DNA of 64,000 bases, from assembly GCA_017412715.1 (NCBI GenBank), contig JAFPWU010000010.1, positions 124,001 through 188,000 on the forward strand, read 5' to 3'. The stretch is from Clostridia bacterium (GTDB lineage: Bacteria > Bacillota > Clostridia > Christensenellales > Aristaeellaceae). This document shows positions 9,711-17,828 of this stretch, one piece after another. Numbering within the stretch: position 1 is the stretch's first letter; the number at the start of each line of letters is the position of its first letter. The translations under genes and the position numbers were made by a program. The notes beneath the pieces are model-generated. The model worked only from the letters and a program-made list of their open reading frames with translations. It had not been told where the DNA came from and did no database searches.

Positions 9711-9757
9711 AAAAAACGCGGCCCCTTCCGGCGGATTATCCCGCCGGAGGGGGCCGC
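9711..9757 (-). terminator. Intrinsic terminator of the rhamnose operon
   Basis: A 17-base GC-rich stem (9718-9734 with 9741-9757, one mismatch) closed by a short AT loop. On the minus strand it is followed by six T residues (plus-strand A run 9711-9716). It lies 25 bases past the rhaD stop. Confidence 0.9.
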
Positions 9758-9781
9758 TGGTCATCTCATCCTGTTTCGAAC

Positions 9782-10606
9782 TCAATCCAGGAACTCCTCC
9801 CGGATCGTTACGCCGAATTCTTTGGCAATCGCCCGCAGGGCATCGTCCGTTATGGTCTGCAGCTCCGGAAGGCCCGTGCTCCGCTGAAGCACCCAGATCT
9901 GGGCGCTCTTCTCAATGGTGTGCATCAGGCCGAAGGTGATGTCAAAATCCGGCCCGGAGACGAAGAGGCCGTGCTGGGCCCAGACCGCCGCTTCGAATTC
10001 CTTCATCTTCTCGCAGGTCGCCAGCGCGATGTCCGCCCCGCCGGGCACCATCCACGGCACCACGCCGACGCCGCCGGGGAAGACCACGGGGCACTCGGTG
10101 GCGCTCTTCCACAGGGCCCGGCTGAAATCCCGGTCCGTCAGGGGCAGCACATAGGTCATGGCGATGATATTGGCCGGATGGGCATGATAGATGACCCGGG
10201 TCTCGCCGCCCGTCGCCGCCACCCGCACCGAGTGGTTCATGAAGTGGCTCGGGAACTCGCTGGTGGGCCGTCCGCCGTTGACCAGGCCCCAGCGGACCCG
10301 GTAGCTGTCGCCCTTTTCGTTAATCTCCACAACGCACAGGCTGTCCTCCGGATCCAGGATCACGTTCCGGAAGTATTTGCCGCTGCCGGTGGACAGGAAG
10401 AATTCTCCCGCCAGGTTCGCGCCGGTCACCCCCATGGCCACCCAGGGCCGGGGCTCCGCGTCGAAGAAGGGAGCCATCTGCTCCACTTCCTCCTTCTTCA
10501 GGCGGTAGGTCAGGTTTCCGCCGTTGCGCTCGTGCCAGCCCTGCAGCCAGCCGTCGTTGCACATCCGGATATACCTTTTCATGATGTCAAGATCCAAAAT
10601 GCTCAT
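9782..10606 (-). CDS. rhaD: L-rhamnulose-1-phosphate aldolase
   Basis: A class II zinc aldolase that splits L-rhamnulose 1-phosphate into dihydroxyacetone phosphate and L-lactaldehyde. The 274 residues match the RhaD length; seen are WHERNGGNLTYR near the N-terminus and the metal-binding HAHPANIIAM segment, with a second histidine in WAQHGLFVSG. It is the last gene of the three-gene operon, 13 bases after the isomerase gene. Confidence 0.95.
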   Translation of the reverse strand: MSILDLDIMKRYIRMCNDGWLQGWHERNGGNLTYRLKKEEVEQMAPFFDAEPRPWVAMGVTGANLAGEFFLSTGSGKYFRNVILDPEDSLCVVEINEKGDSYRVRWGLVNGGRPTSEFPSHFMNHSVRVAATGGETRVIYHAHPANIIAMTYVLPLTDRDFSRALWKSATECPVVFPGGVGVVPWMVPGGADIALATCEKMKEFEAAVWAQHGLFVSGPDFDITFGLMHTIEKSAQIWVLQRSTGLPELQTITDDALRAIAKEFGVTIREEFLD

Positions 10607-10619
10607 GCTCGTCCTCTCC

Positions 10620-12044
10620 TTATCTCGTAATGATATCCACAGGCAGGTTGAAGATCTTCGCCACCTTCAGAATCGTGTCGATATGCCGTCCCGCCGCCGC
10701 GGCCATATGGTGCGTCGGGCCCGCCTCGCTCCACCGGTTGCAGAACTCCCTGGCGCTGATATTAAACCGCATCCGCATATTGGTGTCGCCGAACTCGAAG
10801 ATGGGCCCTTCCTCGTTGACTCCCTCCGCCACGACAAACTTGAAGTGGCCGTCCTTATCCTGGGTGATGCCCAGGAAGGTGATCGGCGTATTGACGGGAG
10901 GATAGAACTGGGTCAGGTATCCGCCGCCGGTCTTCCCGTGAAACACGGGCACGATCTTCATGGTAGGCTTCCGGGCCTGGGAAATATCCGCGTCCCCGGA
11001 TCCGGAATGGCCGATAATGCAGATATCCTCGTCGAAATCGATGGAATACATCTCGGACAGCTGGCCGGTCCCGGCGATCACCTTCAGGATCCCCATGGCC
11101 ATGGCCACCTTGATGTCGCCTTCCACGGCGCAGGCGGTGCCCTGCTTGATCAGCATGGAGAAGGCGGGAATCAGCATGGAATCCAGCTTTCCGGCCACGC
11201 CCTGGGCAAAACCATCGTAATGGCTGGCCACGAAGCCCAGCTTCTCGTCCTTCACCCACTGCTCAAAGGCCACCACGTACTTCGCCATGTCCCACACGGT
11301 CTCCACCGTGGCTCCGCCCTCGATGTCAAAGGTGTTCAGGATATCCTCCGCCTTGGCCCGGATGGCCGCCTCGTCGGTGATATGGTCCGCGATGGCCCAC
11401 ATCTTCTCCCAGTCGAATTGCTTGGTGTACAGCCACATCCGGTGGTACAGGTTGGTCTCGTCGATGTACAGATCCATCATGCCAGGATAGGGCCGGCCGA
11501 TCTGGGCGATATTGGTATCCCGGAAGCGGCGCCGCACCTGGGCCGCCCGGCACCAGTCCTCGATTTCCGCCTGCAGGGCCGGGTCTCCGCCCTCTTCCAC
11601 GCCGGTGATCACCGCGTGCCGCTTTCCGGCCCGCTCCAGGTCCGCCACCATCTCGCCCACAGCGCCGCAGGCATACAGCTCGCCCAGCCAGGTGGGGGTA
11701 TCCGTATGGGCATAATCCGGCGCCTTCTTTTTCTGCACGTTCACCAGCACCACCGGCACATCCAGATCCCGCACCGCCGGCAGCATATTGTAGCTGGTGG
11801 CATAGGTCAGCAGCTGAAGGATCACCAGATCCACGTCCGCCGCCCGGAAGCTGTCCCCGGCGGCCATGGCCATTTCCTTGGTGGTCACGATGCCCCCGTC
11901 GATCAGCTCCACGCTGTCCGGAATCCGGCGCTTGAAGACCTTGTACTGCTCCTCAAATTCCGGCACCAGGGACGGGAACTGGGGCAGATAGGCGCCCAGC
12001 GCGATGGCGAAAACGCCCACTTTGGCTTTGGTGTTGACTAACAT
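10620..12044 (-). CDS. L-fucose/L-arabinose isomerase-family protein
   Basis: A 474-residue cytoplasmic ketol-isomerase-type protein. The N-terminal half has the alternating hydrophobic strands and the SYNMLPAVRDLDVPVVLVN block of the FucI/AraA superfamily; the middle has QGVAGKLDSMLIPAFSML, and the C-terminus has a GPTHHMAAAAGRH histidine motif like those of fucose and arabinose isomerases. It lies between rhaB and rhaD, where a classical RhaA (a different TIM-barrel enzyme of about 420 residues) would be expected. The likely job is to isomerise the aldose that RhaB then phosphorylates, probably L-rhamnose or another 6-deoxyhexose; the exact substrate is inference. A good GGAGGA ribosome site precedes the ATG. 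Confidence 0.8.
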   Translation of the reverse strand: MLVNTKAKVGVFAIALGAYLPQFPSLVPEFEEQYKVFKRRIPDSVELIDGGIVTTKEMAMAAGDSFRAADVDLVILQLLTYATSYNMLPAVRDLDVPVVLVNVQKKKAPDYAHTDTPTWLGELYACGAVGEMVADLERAGKRHAVITGVEEGGDPALQAEIEDWCRAAQVRRRFRDTNIAQIGRPYPGMMDLYIDETNLYHRMWLYTKQFDWEKMWAIADHITDEAAIRAKAEDILNTFDIEGGATVETVWDMAKYVVAFEQWVKDEKLGFVASHYDGFAQGVAGKLDSMLIPAFSMLIKQGTACAVEGDIKVAMAMGILKVIAGTGQLSEMYSIDFDEDICIIGHSGSGDADISQARKPTMKIVPVFHGKTGGGYLTQFYPPVNTPITFLGITQDKDGHFKFVVAEGVNEEGPIFEFGDTNMRMRFNISAREFCNRWSEAGPTHHMAAAAGRHIDTILKVAKIFNLPVDIITR

Positions 12045-12159
12045 GTTTCCTCCTCCTTTATCCTCTGTCGCTCCGCTCTCTGCGGTATTCTATCCTGATG
12101 GACTTCTCTGCCGCCCGTTTCTCACTTTCCGGGCGTTCGAAACCACGCTCAGGCGGTTT

Positions 12160-13434
12160 TCAGCTGAAGGCCTTCATCTGGGCCCGCAGGTTTCCCAGCG
12201 CCGTCGCTTCGATCGGCAGCGCGATCACCTGCTTCCCCGTGGCCTCCTCCGTCAGCCGGTTCAGGAAGCCGTTCTTCGCCCCGCCGCCCACGATGTAGAG
12301 CTTCGTGCAGTTCAGGCCCGTATTCCGTTCAATCTCCTCGATGGCCTGCCGGTATCCCTGGGCCAGGGAGCGGTATGCGCAGCGGAAATATCCGGCCGGG
12401 CACTTCGGGGGATGGGGAAGCTTCGCGTCAAAAGCCTCCTTCATGCTCTCCGGCGCCATGAACACCGGATCGTTTACATCCACCAGATGGTCGAAGTGCT
12501 TCTCCTCCGTCTCCGCGGTAATCTCTCCCCAGGGCCTGTCCGGGCAAAGCTCCGCCCGCAGCCGGTTCACCAGCCACATGCCCATCAGGTTCTTCTGATA
12601 CCGGTTGTATCCGACGCCGCCCTCATTGCTGTAGTTGGCTGCCATGCTGCCCTCATCCGTCAGGGGCTTTTCCGTCTTCACCCCCAGCAGGCTCCAGGTG
12701 CCGGAAGAGATGTACAGCTCATTCCCCTCCATGGGGATCCCCTCCACGGCGCTGCCGGTATCGTGGGTGGCGCAGAGCACCACCCGGATTCCCTCATATT
12801 CTCCCAGCACCGCGCCGGGCTTCTGAAGCCCCGGGAAAAGGCCCTCCGGCAGCCCCAGGGCCCGGACCAGCTCCAGGTCGTATTCTCCGGTCTGCGCGCT
12901 GACCAGCCCCCCGGTGGTGGCGTTGGTGTATTCATGGGCCTTGCCGCCGCAGAGCTTGTACATCAGCCAGCAGGGGATCATCAGGAAGTCCGTCACCCCC
13001 TCCAGCCTTCCCGCCTCCCGGTCCGCCATCAGCTGGTAGACGGTGTTGAAGGGCTGGAACTGGATTCCCGTCCGCCGGTACAGCTCCGCGAAGGAAACCC
13101 GCTCATGCACCCGGGGAATCACCGGCTCCGTCCGCCCGTCCCGGTAGGCGTAGCAGGGCAGAACCTCCTCCTCCCCTTTCATCAGGACATAATCCACGCC
13201 CCAGGTATCCACGGACAGGCTCACAATTTCCGGATGCTTTTCCTTCGCCAGCCGGATGCCCTCTTTTACGTAATCCAGCAGCGCGAAGATATCCCAGGTC
13301 AGATGTCCGTCCCGCTCCGTCACGCCGTTGGGAAAGCGAAAAACCTCTTCCGTCCGGAGCTCGCCCTCCTCCTCCCAGCCTACAATATGCCGTCCGGAGG
13401 AAGCGCCGATATCCACGGCCAGATATTTATTCAT
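12160..13434 (-). CDS. rhaB: Rhamnulokinase
   Basis: Phosphorylates L-rhamnulose using ATP; FGGY carbohydrate kinase. The 424-residue protein begins MNKYLAVDIGASSGRHIVGW, the RhaB hallmark, and carries SVDTWGVDYVLM, CATHDTGSAV (the ATP/sugar site of the family) and IVGGGAKNGFLNRL. The start at 13434 was chosen over an in-frame ATG at 13485 because the protein core begins there, a GGGGG ribosome site lies 8 bases upstream, and the promoter at 13457-13485 would not transcribe the earlier codon. It is the first gene of the operon. Confidence 0.95.
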   Translation of the reverse strand: MNKYLAVDIGASSGRHIVGWEEEGELRTEEVFRFPNGVTERDGHLTWDIFALLDYVKEGIRLAKEKHPEIVSLSVDTWGVDYVLMKGEEEVLPCYAYRDGRTEPVIPRVHERVSFAELYRRTGIQFQPFNTVYQLMADREAGRLEGVTDFLMIPCWLMYKLCGGKAHEYTNATTGGLVSAQTGEYDLELVRALGLPEGLFPGLQKPGAVLGEYEGIRVVLCATHDTGSAVEGIPMEGNELYISSGTWSLLGVKTEKPLTDEGSMAANYSNEGGVGYNRYQKNLMGMWLVNRLRAELCPDRPWGEITAETEEKHFDHLVDVNDPVFMAPESMKEAFDAKLPHPPKCPAGYFRCAYRSLAQGYRQAIEEIERNTGLNCTKLYIVGGGAKNGFLNRLTEEATGKQVIALPIEATALGNLRAQMKAFS

Positions 13435-13456
13435 TCGCAGTACCCCCTTTCCACCT

Positions 13457-13485
13457 ATTGTACAGAAAAAGCGGGCGGTTTTCAA
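13457..13485 (-). promoter_or_regulatory. Promoter of the rhamnose operon
   Basis: Read on the minus strand: TTGAAA (13480-13485), 17-base spacer, TACAAT (13457-13462). The transcript would start about 16 bases upstream of the rhaB ATG. Confidence 0.65.
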
Positions 13486-13624
13486 TCAATTTTCAGACAT
13501 TTTCTCATGTATTCCGACCATTTCCGACCGCTTCCCCTCCCCGGGGGACGGAGACGGCCCGGCCGCAGCTGCGCGTGAAGCGTTCAGCGGTTTTTTCAAA
13601 GGGGAAAGACAGGGCTCATTTTCC

Positions 13625-13653
13625 TTGCGAAAGCGGCGGAAGTATGGTATGAT
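13625..13653 (+). promoter_or_regulatory. Promoter of asnS
   Basis: TTGCGA (13625-13630), 17-base spacer, TATGAT (13648-13653). The asnS ATG is about 30 bases after the expected start of transcription, with AGGAGG between them. Confidence 0.7.
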
Positions 13654-13689
13654 GCCCGCTGTGAATTGACAGCAGGAGGTTATAGACAG

Positions 13690-15069
13690 ATGGACGTCAT
13701 CACCACCCGGGAACTGAAGGAGCGCCTGAGCGAACTGCAGGGACAGGAAGTCACGCTGCGGGGCTGGATCCGCAATCACCGGAAACAGAAGAACATGGGT
13801 TTCATCGACTTTTTCGACGGAACCTGCTTTAAGAATCCCCAGGTGGTCTACGACGGTTCCATCGCGAATTTCGAAACCATCCAGGCCTTCCGCGTGGGCA
13901 GCGCCGTCCGGGTTTCCGGCAAGGTGGTGCCCAGCTATAAGGATCCCACCACGCCGGAGATTCAGGCGGCGGAAATCCTGCTGGAGGGGGACTGCCCGGA
14001 GGACTATCCCCTGCAGCCCAAAAAGCACTCCCTGGAGTTCCTGCGGGAGATCGCCTATCTCCGTCCCCGGACCCGCCTGTTCCAGGCGGTATTCCGCATC
14101 CGCAGCGTGGCGGCCATGGCCATCCATACCTATTTCCAGGACCGGGGATATGTCTATGTGCACACGCCCCTGATCACCGCCAATGACGCGGAGGGCGCGG
14201 GAAACACCTTCACGGTGACGACCCTGCCCCTCGGCGAGAAGCCGGATTTCTCCCAGGATTTCTTCGGAAAGCAGACGGCCCTGGCCGTCAGCGGGCAGCT
14301 GGAGGGCGAGACCTTCGCCATGGCCTTCAGCAATATCTATACCTTCGGCCCCACCTTCCGGGCGGAGAACAGCAATACGAAGACCCACGCGGCGGAATTC
14401 TGGATGATCGAGCCGGAAATCGCCTTCTGCGATCTGGATCACCTGATGGACATCGAGGAGGACTTCCTGAAGAGCATCGTCCGGTACGTGCTGGACAGAT
14501 GCCCCGATGAGCTCGCTTTCCTGGATCAGTTTACCGGCGGCGGGCTGCTGGACAAGCTGACCTCCCTGACGGAGAGCCATTTTGCCCGGATCACCCACGA
14601 GGAGGCCATCACCATCCTGCGCGGCGCCATGGAGAAGGGGACCCAGTTCCAGTTCGAGCCCCAGTACGGCGGGGATACCGCCAAGGAGCACGAGAAATAC
14701 CTGACGGAGGAATATTTCCATTCTCCGGTGCTGGTCTATGACTGGCCGAAGGAGATCAAATCCTTCTATATGTATCAGAATGACGACGGGAAGACCGTCC
14801 GGGGCGTGGATCTGCTGGTTCCCGGCGCCGGCGAGCTGATGGGCGGCAGCCAGCGCGAGGACCGCTATGAAAGGCTGACGCAGCGGATGGACGAGCTGGG
14901 CATCAGCAAGGAGACCATGGACTGGTATGTGAACCTTCGGAAATTCGGCGGATGCACCCACGCGGGCTTCGGCATGGGCTTCGAGCGGCTGCTGATCTAC
15001 CTCACCGGCGTGGAAAACATCCGGGACGTCATCCCCTACTTCCGGACTCCCCAGAACTGCGATTTCTGA
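13690..15069 (+). CDS. asnS: Asparaginyl-tRNA synthetase
   Basis: A class IIb synthetase that charges tRNA-Asn. The 459-residue protein has an N-terminal OB-fold anticodon-binding domain (VTLRGWIRNHRKQKNMGFIDF), class II motif 2 (FRAENSNTKTHAAEFWMIEPE) and a motif 3 region near the end (GFGMGFERLLIYLTG). The start at 13690 has AGGAGG 10 bases upstream; an in-frame ATG at 13666 lies too close to the promoter. A terminator follows directly. Confidence 0.96.
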   Translation: MDVITTRELKERLSELQGQEVTLRGWIRNHRKQKNMGFIDFFDGTCFKNPQVVYDGSIANFETIQAFRVGSAVRVSGKVVPSYKDPTTPEIQAAEILLEGDCPEDYPLQPKKHSLEFLREIAYLRPRTRLFQAVFRIRSVAAMAIHTYFQDRGYVYVHTPLITANDAEGAGNTFTVTTLPLGEKPDFSQDFFGKQTALAVSGQLEGETFAMAFSNIYTFGPTFRAENSNTKTHAAEFWMIEPEIAFCDLDHLMDIEEDFLKSIVRYVLDRCPDELAFLDQFTGGGLLDKLTSLTESHFARITHEEAITILRGAMEKGTQFQFEPQYGGDTAKEHEKYLTEEYFHSPVLVYDWPKEIKSFYMYQNDDGKTVRGVDLLVPGAGELMGGSQREDRYERLTQRMDELGISKETMDWYVNLRKFGGCTHAGFGMGFERLLIYLTGVENIRDVIPYFRTPQNCDF

Positions 15070-15095
15070 TCCGGAGGAACCCCTTCAAATTCTAT

Positions 15096-15126
15096 GCTAT
15101 GCCTCATCCGGGGCATAGCTTTTTTT
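15096..15126 (+). terminator. Terminator of asnS
   Basis: Perfect 8-base stem GCTATGCC (15096-15103) with GGCATAGC (15112-15119), 8-base loop, then seven T residues. Confidence 0.9.
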
Positions 15127-15143
15127 CATATTTGCATTTTTCC

Positions 15144-15172
15144 TTGACAAAATCGTAATAATTGTTTAGGAT
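15144..15172 (+). promoter_or_regulatory. Promoter of the rny leader
   Basis: TTGACA (15144-15149), 17-base spacer, TAGGAT (15167-15172). The expected start is near 15179, about 250 bases upstream of the rny start codon. Confidence 0.8.
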
Positions 15173-15180
15173 TAACTGAT

Positions 15181-15328
15181 CGGCTGAAGCGAAGTTCGTC
15201 TTCGCTCGCTGTTTTCGATAGATTTGATTCGCTTTTTCGCCTGTCGGGTTTGTCCCGAAGGGTGGCTTTCGCGCATGATTCTCAAGGGAAGCAGCGTTCA
15301 GCCGCGGGATTTTTCTTCGCGGCTTTTT
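15181..15328 (+). promoter_or_regulatory. Structured leader with alternative terminator upstream of rny
   Basis: The transcript can close an 8-base stem, CGGCTGAA (15181-15188) with TTCAGCCG (15297-15304). Directly inside it are a hairpin AGCGAAG/CTTCGCT (15188-15194 with 15200-15206) and a stacked stem CGCTG/CAGCG (15207-15211 with 15292-15296). The 3' arm of the outer stem overlaps the 5' arm of a terminator-like hairpin AGCCGCG (15300-15306) / CGCGGCT (15318-15324) followed by five T. The two folds exclude each other, as in an attenuator or riboswitch. I cannot assign it to a known RNA class; it could also be a free small RNA ending at about 15328. The gene-free stretch 15329-15427 holds nothing else I recognise except the rny ribosome site. 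Confidence 0.5.
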
Positions 15329-15427
15329 GTCGTGTCTTCGATGGACGCGGACGTGTTCCGCCCGGAGGCCTGGCCGATTCGCCTGATTTATTATGAATGA
15401 AAGATTCTGAGAAAAGGAGGAGAGGAA

Positions 15428-17011
15428 TTGCATCCGATTATCTGGATTCTGATTGCGCTGGCTGCGGCCATTCTGGGCTGCTTCGGCGGGTTTACCTATC
15501 GGAAGAATTACGTGGAAAACAAGATCGGCCGGACGGAAGACATGGCCAAGCGCCTCTATGACGACGCCGTCAAAAAGGCGGAGGATTATAAAAAGGAAAA
15601 GGTGCTGGAGGCCAAGGAGGAAATTCTGAAGGCCAAGGCGGAAAACGAACGGGAAAAAGCGGAAAACGAGCGGGAGATGCGGGAGCGCCGGAACGAGGTT
15701 CAGCGCAGCGAGCGTCACCTGGATCAGCGGGAGGAAGCCCTGGACAAGCGGGAGGACACCCTGAACCGCAAGGCCCAGAGCCTGGAGGACCGGGAGGATA
15801 ACCTGACCAAGAAGCTGGCCGCCCTCGATAAGCAGCAGGCCGAGCTGGAGGAGCTGAAGGGCAAGCAGATCGTCGAGCTGGAGCGGGTGGCCGCCATGAG
15901 CCGGGAGGAAGCCCGCCAGATCATCGTGGACAAGGTTCAGAAGGAAGCCTACCACGACGCCGCGGCCATGGTCCGGGATATCGAGACCCAGGCCAAGGAA
16001 GAGGGCGAAAAGAAAGCCCGGAACATCGTGGCCCTGGCCATTCAGAAGTGCGCCGCGGATCACGTGGCCGAGACGACGGTCAGCGTCATTAACCTGCCCA
16101 ACGATGATATGAAGGGCCGGATCATCGGCCGGGAGGGCCGGAACATCCGCGCCCTGGAGACCGCGACCGGCGTGGATCTGATCATTGACGATACGCCCGA
16201 GGCCGTCATCGTCTCCGCTTTCGATCCGGTGCGCCGGGAGGTTGCCCGGCTGGCCGTGGAGAAGCTGATCATGGACGGGCGCATTCATCCCGCCCGCATT
16301 GAGGAGACCGTGGAAAAGGCCCGCCGGGAGGTGGACAACCAGATCCGCGAGGCCGGAGAGAACGCCATTTTCGAGACCAACCAGCACGGGATTCATCACG
16401 AGCTGGTCAAGATTCTGGGCCGCCTGAAGTACAGGACCAGCTACGGCCAGAATGTGCTGAAGCACTCCATCGAGGTCAGCCATCTGGCAGGCCTCATGGC
16501 CGCCGAGCTGGGGGCCGACGTCCAGCTGTGCAAGCGGGCCGGCCTGCTGCATGACATCGGCAAGGCGGTGGATCACGAGAGCGAAGGAACCCACGTGACC
16601 CTGGGCGCCGAGCTGGCCAAGAAGTATCACGAGAGCGACGCGGTGGTCCACTGCATCATGGCCCACCATAACGATGTGGAGCCCCAGACGGTGGAAGCCG
16701 TGCTGGTGCAGGCGGCCGACGCCATCTCCGCGGCCCGGCCGGGAGCCCGGCGGGAGAGCCTGGAGAACTACATCAAGCGGCTGGAAAAGCTGGAGGAAAT
16801 CGCCAACAGCTTCGACGGCGTAGAGAAATGCTACGCGATCCAGAGCGGCCGCGAGGTGCGCATCATGGTGAAGCCCGAGGATGTAACCGACGACGGCATT
16901 CGCATCCTGGCCAAGGAAATCGCCAAGACCATCGAGGAACAGATGGAGTATCCCGGACAGATTCGGGTCAACGTCATCCGGGAAACCCGCAGCACGGAAT
17001 ATGCCAAATAA
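15428..17011 (+). CDS. rny: Ribonuclease Y
   Basis: A membrane-bound endoribonuclease that initiates mRNA decay in Firmicutes. The 527-residue protein has an N-terminal membrane helix (about residues 3-22), a long charged coiled coil (about 30-200), a KH RNA-binding domain with [15 protein letters not shown], and an HD metal-dependent catalytic domain with [10 protein letters not shown]. Length and order match the family. The start is a TTG at 15428 with AAAAGGAGG 7 bases upstream; there is no better ATG. It is preceded by a long leader (see 15181-15328). Confidence 0.96.
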   Translation: MHPIIWILIALAAAILGCFGGFTYRKNYVENKIGRTEDMAKRLYDDAVKKAEDYKKEKVLEAKEEILKAKAENEREKAENEREMRERRNEVQRSERHLDQREEALDKREDTLNRKAQSLEDREDNLTKKLAALDKQQAELEELKGKQIVELERVAAMSREEARQIIVDKVQKEAYHDAAAMVRDIETQAKEEGEKKARNIVALAIQKCAADHVAETTVSVINLPNDDMKGRIIGREGRNIRALETATGVDLIIDDTPEAVIVSAFDPVRREVARLAVEKLIMDGRIHPARIEETVEKARREVDNQIREAGENAIFETNQHGIHHELVKILGRLKYRTSYGQNVLKHSIEVSHLAGLMAAELGADVQLCKRAGLLHDIGKAVDHESEGTHVTLGAELAKKYHESDAVVHCIMAHHNDVEPQTVEAVLVQAADAISAARPGARRESLENYIKRLEKLEEIANSFDGVEKCYAIQSGREVRIMVKPEDVTDDGIRILAKEIAKTIEEQMEYPGQIRVNVIRETRSTEYAK

Positions 17012-17035
17012 AGGAGGGTTCTTCCTCCGAAACTC

Positions 17036-17067
17036 AGCTCCGGAGCACCTGCTCCGGAGCTTTTTTT
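17036..17067 (+). terminator. Terminator of rny
   Basis: An 11-base GC-rich stem (17036-17046 with 17051-17061), four-base loop ACCT, and seven T residues. Confidence 0.92.
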
Positions 17068-17070
17068 ACG

Positions 17071-17110
17071 AAAAATACGAACGTTTATTTTGCGAACGTT
17101 CGTATTTTTT
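17071..17110. promoter_or_regulatory. Inverted pair of PurR-box-like sites
   Basis: AAAAATACGAACG (17071-17083) and its perfect inverted copy CGTTCGTATTTTT (17097-17109), with a 13-base spacer; the inner part also holds the palindrome CGAACGTTCG (17093-17102). Each arm matches the Bacillus PurBox consensus AWWWCCGAACWWT at 11 of 13 positions. It lies just upstream of the purE promoter. Operator function for a purine repressor is inferred; an AT-rich second terminator for rny is an alternative reading. Confidence 0.55.
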
Positions 17111-17142
17111 GCGATAAAATCTTTATTTTCGCAGATTGTCTG

Positions 17143-17171
17143 TTGACAACGTTCGGGAATTCCGCTATCAT
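17143..17171 (+). promoter_or_regulatory. Promoter of the purine operon, with an overlapping PurR-like box
   Basis: TTGACA (17143-17148), 17-base spacer, TATCAT (17166-17171). The spacer holds AACGTTCGGGAAT (17148-17160), whose complement ATTCCCGAACGTT fits the PurBox consensus at 11 of 13 positions, so a bound repressor would cover the promoter. Confidence 0.75.
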
Positions 17172-17239
17172 GTGCGTACTCTTTCCGACTGGAGGGAGCC
17201 CGGGGGTTTCAGACGCCCGGAAAGAAACCGGAGGTATTC

Positions 17240-17728
17240 ATGAAGAAAGTCGGAATCATCATGGGCAGCGACAGCGATCTGCCCGTCGTCAAAAAAGCCG
17301 TGGACGTCCTGAAGGCCCTGGACATTCCTTTCGAGGTGCATGTCTACTCCGCCCACCGGACGCCGGAGCAGGCGTCAGCCTTCGCCTCCTCCGCCAGGGA
17401 AAAGGGCTTCGGGGTCCTCATCGCCGCGGCGGGCATGGCTGCCCATCTGGCGGGCGCCCTGGCGGCAAACACCACCCTTCCCGTCATCGGCATTCCCTGC
17501 GCCGGCCCCCTGCTGGACGGGCTGGACGCCCTTCTTTCCACGGTCCAGATGCCCTCGGGGATTCCGGTGGCCACCGTGGCGGTAGGCGGCGGGGCCAACG
17601 CCGCCCTGCTTGCGGCCCAGATGCTGGCCATCGGGGACGCGGATCTCACCGCCCGGCTGGACGCCAGAAGGAAGGCGGACGCCGCGGCCGTGCTGGAGAA
17701 GGACGCGGGAATTCTCGCAAGGCTGTAA
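17240..17728 (+). CDS. purE: N5-carboxyaminoimidazole ribonucleotide mutase
   Basis: Converts N5-CAIR to CAIR in purine synthesis. The 162-residue protein starts [19 protein letters not shown] and has the SAHRTPE and GMAAHLAG blocks that form the class I PurE active site. It leads the operon; PurK, PurC and PurB are not in the window and must be encoded elsewhere. The ATG follows CCGGAGG by 6 bases. The 60-base leader contains competing short stems (17181-17187 with 17218-17224; 17205-17210 with 17224-17229), the second ending next to the ribosome site. Confidence 0.96.
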   Translation: MKKVGIIMGSDSDLPVVKKAVDVLKALDIPFEVHVYSAHRTPEQASAFASSAREKGFGVLIAAAGMAAHLAGALAANTTLPVIGIPCAGPLLDGLDALLSTVQMPSGIPVATVAVGGGANAALLAAQMLAIGDADLTARLDARRKADAAAVLEKDAGILARL

Positions 17729-17828
17729 TCCTGCGGGAACTCGCCGCCTGACCGGCGGCCTTCCCCCGGGCCGGGGCGAAGCACGCCGTGTTTTTCAAGG
17801 GAATAGCTGATAGATTGGAGGCAGACAT

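Noticed and set aside
15260-15274. AGGGTGG followed by CTTTCGCG in the rny leader, resembling the T-box antiterminator sequence
   Set aside because: It is only about 80 bases from the transcript start, lacks the stem I/specifier layout, does not match the AGGGUGGnACCGCG consensus at the end, and a tRNA-sensing switch before rny makes little sense.
15281-15300. AAGGGAAGCAGCG in the rny leader, resembling the conserved SRP RNA loop
   Set aside because: The required opposing CAGG strand and the GGAAGG tetraloop pattern are absent.
17180-17239. Possible ZTP or purine riboswitch in the purE leader
   Set aside because: The leader is only about 60 bases, and the conserved cores of both riboswitch classes are missing.
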